Origin: Myxococcales bacterium UBA1203
GTDB taxonomy: Bacteria > Myxococcota > Myxococcia > Myxococcales > UBA5297
NCBI GenBank assembly: GCA_002309695.1
Contig: DBXV01000021.1
Location: forward strand, 49,418-85,317
DNA length: 35,900 bases
Direction of reading: 5' to 3'
The translations under genes were made by a program, and so were the position numbers. Within the stretch, counting starts at the first letter, position 1, and each line of letters opens with the position of its first letter. The notes under the pieces are model-generated. The model was not told the DNA's origin, made no database searches, and saw only the letters and a program-made list of their open reading frames with translations. Below, in pieces: positions 31,506 to 35,900 of the stretch.

Positions 31506-32621
31506 ATGGCTTTCACGCCCGCCATGAACGCAGACAAACGCGACGAAGTTCTGGGCATGACCCAGGAGGAGTGGACAGAGCGGCTGGGCAGCGCGAAGCG
31601 CGCCAGAGCTTTCGCCCGCTGGCTGTTTTCGGATGACGCGTGCCTGCTCGCGGACAGCCATGGCGCGCATCAGGTCGAGGACGCCGGTCCGCGGATGATT
31701 CCGCTGCCAGACGCCATTCCCGGGGTCAGCCACAGGGCGCTCGACCCGCTTCGTCCCGGCCTGTCGTTCAGCCTCCCCACCTGCCGGGCGCGCCAGCTCT
31801 CAAATGACGGCACTGTGAAATATGCCTTTGCCGTCGGCGAGGACGCCGCCATCGAGTCCGTGCTGATTCCGGCCAGCGGGCGCAGCACCCTCTGCGTCTC
31901 CAGTCAGGTGGGCTGCACGCGGCACTGCGCGTTCTGCGCGACGGCCAGGCTCGGTTTTCGGCGAAATCTGCGGGCCGATGAAATCGTTGCCCAGTTCTGG
32001 CTGGCGCGCCGGGATGCGCCGAAGGACGCGCCGCTCAGAAACATCGTCTTCATGGGCATGGGCGAACCCATGGACAATCTGGAGCAGGTGCTGAAGGCCG
32101 TTCACATCCTCACCCAGCAGCCGGAGCCGCAGCTTTCGGCCGGAAACATCACTGTTTCCACGTCGGGAGTTCTTCCGGGCATCGAGCGCTTTCTGGCCGA
32201 GAGCAAAGCCAATCTGGCTCTCTCGCTGAACGCGGCCGACCAGGAGACGCGGCGGCGTCTGATGCCGCAGAGTGAGATCTGGCCAATGGAGCGTCTGCTG
32301 GATGCCCTCCGCAGGGATGCCGTCCTCAACCCCGGGCGGGACGTGTTTATCGAGATGGTGCTCTTCGACGGCATCAACGACAGCGATGAGGACGCCCGGC
32401 GGCTGATCAGCGCGCTCGACGGCGTCAATGCACGCGTGAACCTGATTGCCCACAACGCCTTTGACGGAAGTCCGTTCCGCCCGACGCCGGAAGCGCGGCT
32501 CAGGCACTTCAAAGACATCGTGCTCGCATCCGGCATCCGCTGTCTGACGCGCGTTCCACGAGGGCAGGAAATCTCGGCCGCCTGCGGTCAGCTGGCCCTC
32601 AGGCACACTGACCGCACCTGA
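31506..32621 (+). CDS. rlmN: Dual-specificity 23S rRNA/tRNA adenine-C2 methyltransferase RlmN
   Basis: A 371-residue radical-SAM enzyme that methylates C2 of A2503 in 23S rRNA and A37 in some tRNAs. The iron-sulfur motif CxxxCxxC is Cys137, Cys141 and Cys144 in GCTRHCAFC. The two mechanistic cysteines are Cys130 (TLCVSSQVG) and Cys360 (ISAACGQL). GEPMDNLEQV is a further signature. Neither the ATG at 31506 nor the in-frame ATG at 31524 has a Shine-Dalgarno site, and a strong tRNA terminator ends 6 nt upstream. Expression may therefore depend on read-through or an unrecognised promoter. The next gene begins 42 nt downstream. Confidence 0.95.
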   Translation: MAFTPAMNADKRDEVLGMTQEEWTERLGSAKRARAFARWLFSDDACLLADSHGAHQVEDAGPRMIPLPDAIPGVSHRALDPLRPGLSFSLPTCRARQLSNDGTVKYAFAVGEDAAIESVLIPASGRSTLCVSSQVGCTRHCAFCATARLGFRRNLRADEIVAQFWLARRDAPKDAPLRNIVFMGMGEPMDNLEQVLKAVHILTQQPEPQLSAGNITVSTSGVLPGIERFLAESKANLALSLNAADQETRRRLMPQSEIWPMERLLDALRRDAVLNPGRDVFIEMVLFDGINDSDEDARRLISALDGVNARVNLIAHNAFDGSPFRPTPEARLRHFKDIVLASGIRCLTRVPRGQEISAACGQLALRHTDRT

Positions 32622-32663
32622 CCCCTGAATTTTTCCATCCAACGCCAGAACAAAGGTCCCGCA

Positions 32664-33746
32664 ATGAGCGATGTCCCGAACAGGATGCAGGAACTGAGGC
32701 AGGCGCTCTCCGACCTGAACCGGGAAATTCTCGACCTGGTGGGGAGGCGAATCGCTCTGGTTGACGAGATGCGCGCCCTCAAGCTGGCCAACGGGCTGCC
32801 CATGTATGACCCTGTTCGCGAGTCGAGGATGTTCGAGGCGCTTGTGGAACAGGGGCAGGGCATTCTGGGCGAAGCGGAAATTCGCAGCGTCTTCCGGCCC
32901 ATTTTTGAGATTTCTCTGGCGCATATGGAGGGACGGGCCAGCGGAGATCTGCGCATCGGGCGCCGTCCGGGCGAGAGCGACCGCGTCCTGAACATCAAAG
33001 GCGGCACCATCGGGGTTCCCGGAAGTCCCGCCGTCATCGCCGGTCCCTGTGCCGTCGAAAGCGAGGAGCAGCTGGAGCGCACCGCCGCCGCCCTGGCCGG
33101 GATGGGAATCAGGTTTCTGCGCGGCGGCGCCTTCAAGCCCAGGACCAGTCCGGATGCCTTTCAGGGGTTGGGCATCGACGGCGTCAAAATGCTCAGGGCC
33201 GCGGCGGACAGGCATGGGCTGGCCGCTGTCACGGAAGTCACTGATCCGAGGCAGCTGGAGGACGTGGCGCCACTGACGGACATCCTGCAAATCGGCGCCC
33301 GCAACATGGCCAACTACGCGCTGCTCCAGGAGGCGGGCCGCACTGGAAAACCGGTGCTTCTGAAGCGCGCCTTCGCCGCCACCATCGACGAATTCCTTCT
33401 CGCGGCGGAATACCTGGCCAAATACGGCAGCAGCGACGGCGGCATCATTCTGTGCGAGCGGGGCATTCGCACCTTTGAGCGGGAGACGCGCTTCACGCTC
33501 GACGTGTCGGCCATCCCCATCCTGCGGCAGAAAACGGCACTGCCCGTCATCGCCGATGTCTCGCACGCGGCCGGGAGACGGGACCTCATCGCGCCTCTGG
33601 CCAAAGCCGCGCTGGCGGCGGGCGCGTCCGGACTGATGCTGGAGGTGCATCCCTGTCCGGAAGCTGCGCTGAGCGATGCGTCCCAGCAGCTGTCGATTCA
33701 GGAATTTCAGCAGCTGCTTCGCGAGCTGAATGTCGGCGTGTTTTGA
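32664..33746 (+). CDS. Chorismate mutase-DAHP synthase fusion
   Basis: A 360-residue bifunctional enzyme of the shikimate pathway. Residues 7-88 are an AroQ chorismate mutase (chorismate to prephenate), with LNREILDLVGRRIALVDEM. Residues about 110-358 are a type I-beta DAHP synthase (PEP plus erythrose 4-phosphate), with GPCAVES at 127-133, RGGAFKPRTSP at 153-163, LQIGARNM and VEVHPCP-type metal-site segments. In such fusions the mutase domain confers feedback control by prephenate. AAAGGT lies before the ATG. It ends 3 nt from the convergent trmJ-like gene. Confidence 0.95.
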   Translation: MSDVPNRMQELRQALSDLNREILDLVGRRIALVDEMRALKLANGLPMYDPVRESRMFEALVEQGQGILGEAEIRSVFRPIFEISLAHMEGRASGDLRIGRRPGESDRVLNIKGGTIGVPGSPAVIAGPCAVESEEQLERTAAALAGMGIRFLRGGAFKPRTSPDAFQGLGIDGVKMLRAAADRHGLAAVTEVTDPRQLEDVAPLTDILQIGARNMANYALLQEAGRTGKPVLLKRAFAATIDEFLLAAEYLAKYGSSDGGIILCERGIRTFERETRFTLDVSAIPILRQKTALPVIADVSHAAGRRDLIAPLAKAALAAGASGLMLEVHPCPEAALSDASQQLSIQEFQQLLRELNVGVF

Positions 33747-33749
33747 CGC

Positions 33750-34541
33750 TCAGTCAGACCTGCTGCCGCCATCGCCGTCATCTCTCCGCGCCTTCTGCAC
33801 GCGGGTCAGCTGCCGCACCGCAGCCAGCAGGAGCTCCGCCTCGCGCTTCGTCGGACGCGCGCGCTCCAGCAGCCGCTCCAGCTCCGACAAGATGTGATCC
33901 GGATTCTGAGCGTTGAGAAAACCCGCCTCCGTCAGCAGCGGCCTGGCCATGCCATAGAGCGCGTGAAGCATCCCCGCAGCGGCCGGTTCCTCACGCTTCT
34001 CGGGCTGAGGCGACGTAAAGAGCCCCGCTTCCTGACGCCTCTGAAGCGCCTGCCGATGAGCCTTCGTGAAGAGCGCGTGCGCCACCAGCATCACCGACTG
34101 AGCCAGATTGATGGAGCTCTTGGCCGGAGCCGTCGGGATGTTCACGACGTACTGGCACCAGTCGAGTTCGGCGTTGGAAAGCCCGCGCCGCTCGTTGCCG
34201 AAAACGATGACAGCTTCGCCGCCCGCGTCCGTCTCGCGGTCAGCCAGTTCGACCAGCTCATCCAGCCAGATGCAGCGGCGGCTGTCCGGACGCCGGGAAG
34301 TCGTTCCCGCCACCAGCGTTCCGTGCGCCACGGCTTCCGACAGACTTCCGCAGACCTTCATCTCGGGCAGCAGGTCGATGGCGTCCGTCGCCAGGTGCCG
34401 CGCCCGGTCAAATTCCCGCGTCAGCGGCGCCGACAGCGTGATGCGGGAGAGCCCCGTGTTCTTCATGGCCCTGAGCGCGCTCCCCAGATTGTCCGGGTGG
34501 CGCACCTGGTCCAGGACGATGGTGATTTTGGAAAGATTCAC
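33750..34541 (-). CDS. TrmH-family RNA 2'-O-methyltransferase, TrmJ-like
   Basis: A 263-residue SPOUT methyltransferase. Knot motifs are PDNLGSALRAMKNTG (16-30), VFGNERRGLSNAEL (113-126) and SSINLAQSV (142-150). A C-terminal helical extension to residue 263 resembles TrmJ, which methylates the 2'-OH of residue 32 in tRNA. The start is the GTG at 34541: homology begins there, a GGA lies 8 nt upstream, and it is 30 nt downstream of the polA stop. The same frame stays open upstream into polA but is not conserved. Other TrmH-family substrates cannot be excluded. Confidence 0.87.
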   Translation of the reverse strand: MNLSKITIVLDQVRHPDNLGSALRAMKNTGLSRITLSAPLTREFDRARHLATDAIDLLPEMKVCGSLSEAVAHGTLVAGTTSRRPDSRRCIWLDELVELADRETDAGGEAVIVFGNERRGLSNAELDWCQYVVNIPTAPAKSSINLAQSVMLVAHALFTKAHRQALQRRQEAGLFTSPQPEKREEPAAAGMLHALYGMARPLLTEAGFLNAQNPDHILSELERLLERARPTKREAELLLAAVRQLTRVQKARRDDGDGGSRSD

Positions 34542-34570
34542 GGTGATTTCCGTCCCTCGATGAACGCGCG

Positions 34571-35900
34571 TCAGTGAGCTTCGGCCCAGGAAGTCCCCTG
34601 CCCCACGCCGACCACGAGCGGCACGCGGAGCGACGCCGCGCCCTCCATGGCCCGAACGACCAGCCCGCGCACCTCGTCCAGTTCCGCCTCGGGAACTTCC
34701 AGAATGAGCTCGTCGTGAACCTGAAGCAGCAGGCGCGACTTCAGTCCCGCGGCAGCCAGAGAACGATGAACATTCACCATGGCCCGCTTCATCAAATCGG
34801 CGGCCGTTCCCTGCACAGGCGCGTTGACAGCCATCCGCTCCCCGCTCTGGCGAATGGCGTGATTGCGGCTGGACAGCTCGGGAATCCTGCGGACGCGCCC
34901 CCACAGCGTCCTCGTCTCGCCGCTCTCCTTCGCCTGACGAACCGTCTCATCCAGCCAGCGGCGAATGCCCGCGTAGCGCTGAAAATAGCGGTCAATCATG
35001 GCCTGACTTTCCTTGGGAGAGATGCCCAGCCGCTGCGCCAGACCAAAGGCGGACAGGCCATAGATGATGCCGAAATTGATGGTCTTGGCACTGCGCCGCA
35101 TCTGGGCGGTCACAGCCTCGGGCGGCACGCCAAAAATCTCGCAGGCCGTGCGCTGATGAATGTCCTCGCCTGAATTGAAGGAGGCCACCAGCGCCTCGTC
35201 CTCCGTCAGATGCGCCAGCACGCGCAGCTCAATCTGGCTGTAATCGGCCGACAGCAGCAGGCTGCCGGGCGGCGCCACAAAAGCTCCCCGAACTTCGCGG
35301 CCCAGCTCCGTCCTCACAGGAATGTTCTGCAGGTTGGGATCAGAGGAAGACAGGCGCCCCGTGGCCGTCACCGTCTGATGGAACGTCGTGTGGATGCGCC
35401 CGTCCGCCTCAACCAGCGTCGGAAGCACGTCGAGATACGTGTTCTGCAGCTTGATGAGCGTCCGGCGCTCCAGAATCAGGCCCGGCAGCGGATGCTCCTC
35501 TGTCAGCGATTCCAAAACCTCCTGATCCACCGACGGACCACGCGCGCCCTTCCTGCGGACCGGCAGGCCGAGCTTGTCGAACAGCACCTGCGCCAGCTGC
35601 TGAGGAGAATTGAGATTGAACGTCTCGCCGGCCGCCTGAAAAGCCTGCGCCTCCAGCGTCCCAATCCGCCCCTGAAGTTCCCCGCTCAGCCGCCTCAGGA
35701 CGGCCCCGTCCACGAGGATGCCCGCCTGCTCCATGGCGGCCAGTACCTCGGCGGTCGGCACCTCCAGCTCCCGATACAGCTCCTGCATCTGGGGCGACAA
35801 AGACGCGCTCTCCAGACGAACGGCTGCATCCAGCGCCGACAGTGCTGCGCCTGCCCACGCTGCCGCCTGTTCCACCAGCAGTGGCTCGCGCAGCCCCCGC
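34571..35900 (-). CDS. polA: DNA polymerase I, C-terminal part (cut by window edge)
   Basis: 443 visible codons covering the end of the 3'-5' exonuclease-like domain and the polymerase domain; the frame stays open to the right edge, so the start is outside. Polymerase motif A is LLSADYSQIELRVLAHLT, motif B is RRSAKTINFGIIYGLSAFGL (near 35070-35110) and motif C is LLQVHDELILEVPE. TATGRLSSSDPNLQNIP is the template-binding segment. It fills gaps and removes primers in replication and repair. The downstream trmJ-like gene is 29 nt away and probably co-transcribed. Confidence 0.97.
   Translation of the reverse strand, partial: RGLREPLLVEQAAAWAGAALSALDAAVRLESASLSPQMQELYRELEVPTAEVLAAMEQAGILVDGAVLRRLSGELQGRIGTLEAQAFQAAGETFNLNSPQQLAQVLFDKLGLPVRRKGARGPSVDQEVLESLTEEHPLPGLILERRTLIKLQNTYLDVLPTLVEADGRIHTTFHQTVTATGRLSSSDPNLQNIPVRTELGREVRGAFVAPPGSLLLSADYSQIELRVLAHLTEDEALVASFNSGEDIHQRTACEIFGVPPEAVTAQMRRSAKTINFGIIYGLSAFGLAQRLGISPKESQAMIDRYFQRYAGIRRWLDETVRQAKESGETRTLWGRVRRIPELSSRNHAIRQSGERMAVNAPVQGTAADLMKRAMVNVHRSLAAAGLKSRLLLQVHDELILEVPEAELDEVRGLVVRAMEGAASLRVPLVVGVGQGTSWAEAH

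Noticed and set aside
31410..31733. Minus-strand frame ending RAQKDSNLRPLDS
   Set aside because: Antisense of tRNA-Arg and the rlmN start; a common artefact.
31800..33650. 616-codon open frame antisense to rlmN and the DAHP synthase gene
   Set aside because: Long only because high-G+C genes leave antisense frames open; the sense strand has clear families with catalytic residues.
1..35900. CRISPR arrays, insertion sequences, integrase or prophage genes
   Set aside because: No spaced short repeats, transposase motifs or integration sites were seen; all neighbouring genes are housekeeping-like.

Overview
The window is dense, high-G+C bacterial chromosome with no phage, IS, CRISPR or plasmid genes. 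Several features point to a Gram-negative, deltaproteobacterium-like lineage (Myxococcota/Bradymonadota-type): a GYF-domain protein with an AgmX/PglI-like C-terminus, a TonB-C protein, a PilZ protein, PilT, an MlaF-type ATPase, and HprK next to EIIA-Ntr. A biotin-dependent sodium-pumping decarboxylase suggests an anaerobe. The lineage is inferred; no 16S rRNA gene is present.

Layout. 1-4655 (minus): methylmalonyl-CoA epimerase followed by the four subunits of a Na+-translocating methylmalonyl-CoA decarboxylase (mmdA, oadG-like, biotin carrier, mmdB; mmdB runs off the left edge). 4967-5039: tRNA-Ala(CGC). 5145-7914: a zinc-ribbon membrane protein and truD, divergent. 7956-10842 (minus): ptsN-hprK-HIT-tonB-like operon. 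11125-12567: GYF/AgmX-like envelope protein. 12824-17929 (minus): PilZ, 2-hydroxyacid dehydrogenase, GT4 glycosyltransferase, nitroreductase and NFACT/RqcH-like protein. 18113-21187: orphan mlaF and a long-chain acyl-CoA synthetase, divergent. 21290-22731: His/Pro lipoprotein, FmdB zinc ribbon, SprT-like metalloprotease. 22837-24171: pilT (minus). 24446-28510 (plus): ApaH-like phosphatase, divergent FolE, FAD-linked oxidase, diacylglycerol kinase. 28709-30844: LpoA-like periplasmic protein. 31015-31454: tRNA-Lys(CTT), tRNA-Ser(GCT), tRNA-Arg(ACG). 31506-33746: rlmN and a chorismate mutase-DAHP synthase fusion. 33750-35900 (minus): trmJ-like methyltransferase and polA (cut by the right edge).

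The most interesting signal is in the promoters. About eleven intergenic sites, upstream of tRNA and protein genes alike, share a layout: TTGAC-like -35, 16-17 bp spacer, a -10 that usually ends in G (often TAGAAG or TAAGAG), then 7-9 bases that are almost always only G or C, then a run of T (usually four to seven). The predicted transcripts begin roughly G-C-UUUU. One related promoter, for ptsN, lies so close to the ATG that its mRNA should be leaderless. The second signal is a FolE homologue that keeps its zinc ligands but lacks most residues known to bind the GTP triphosphate.
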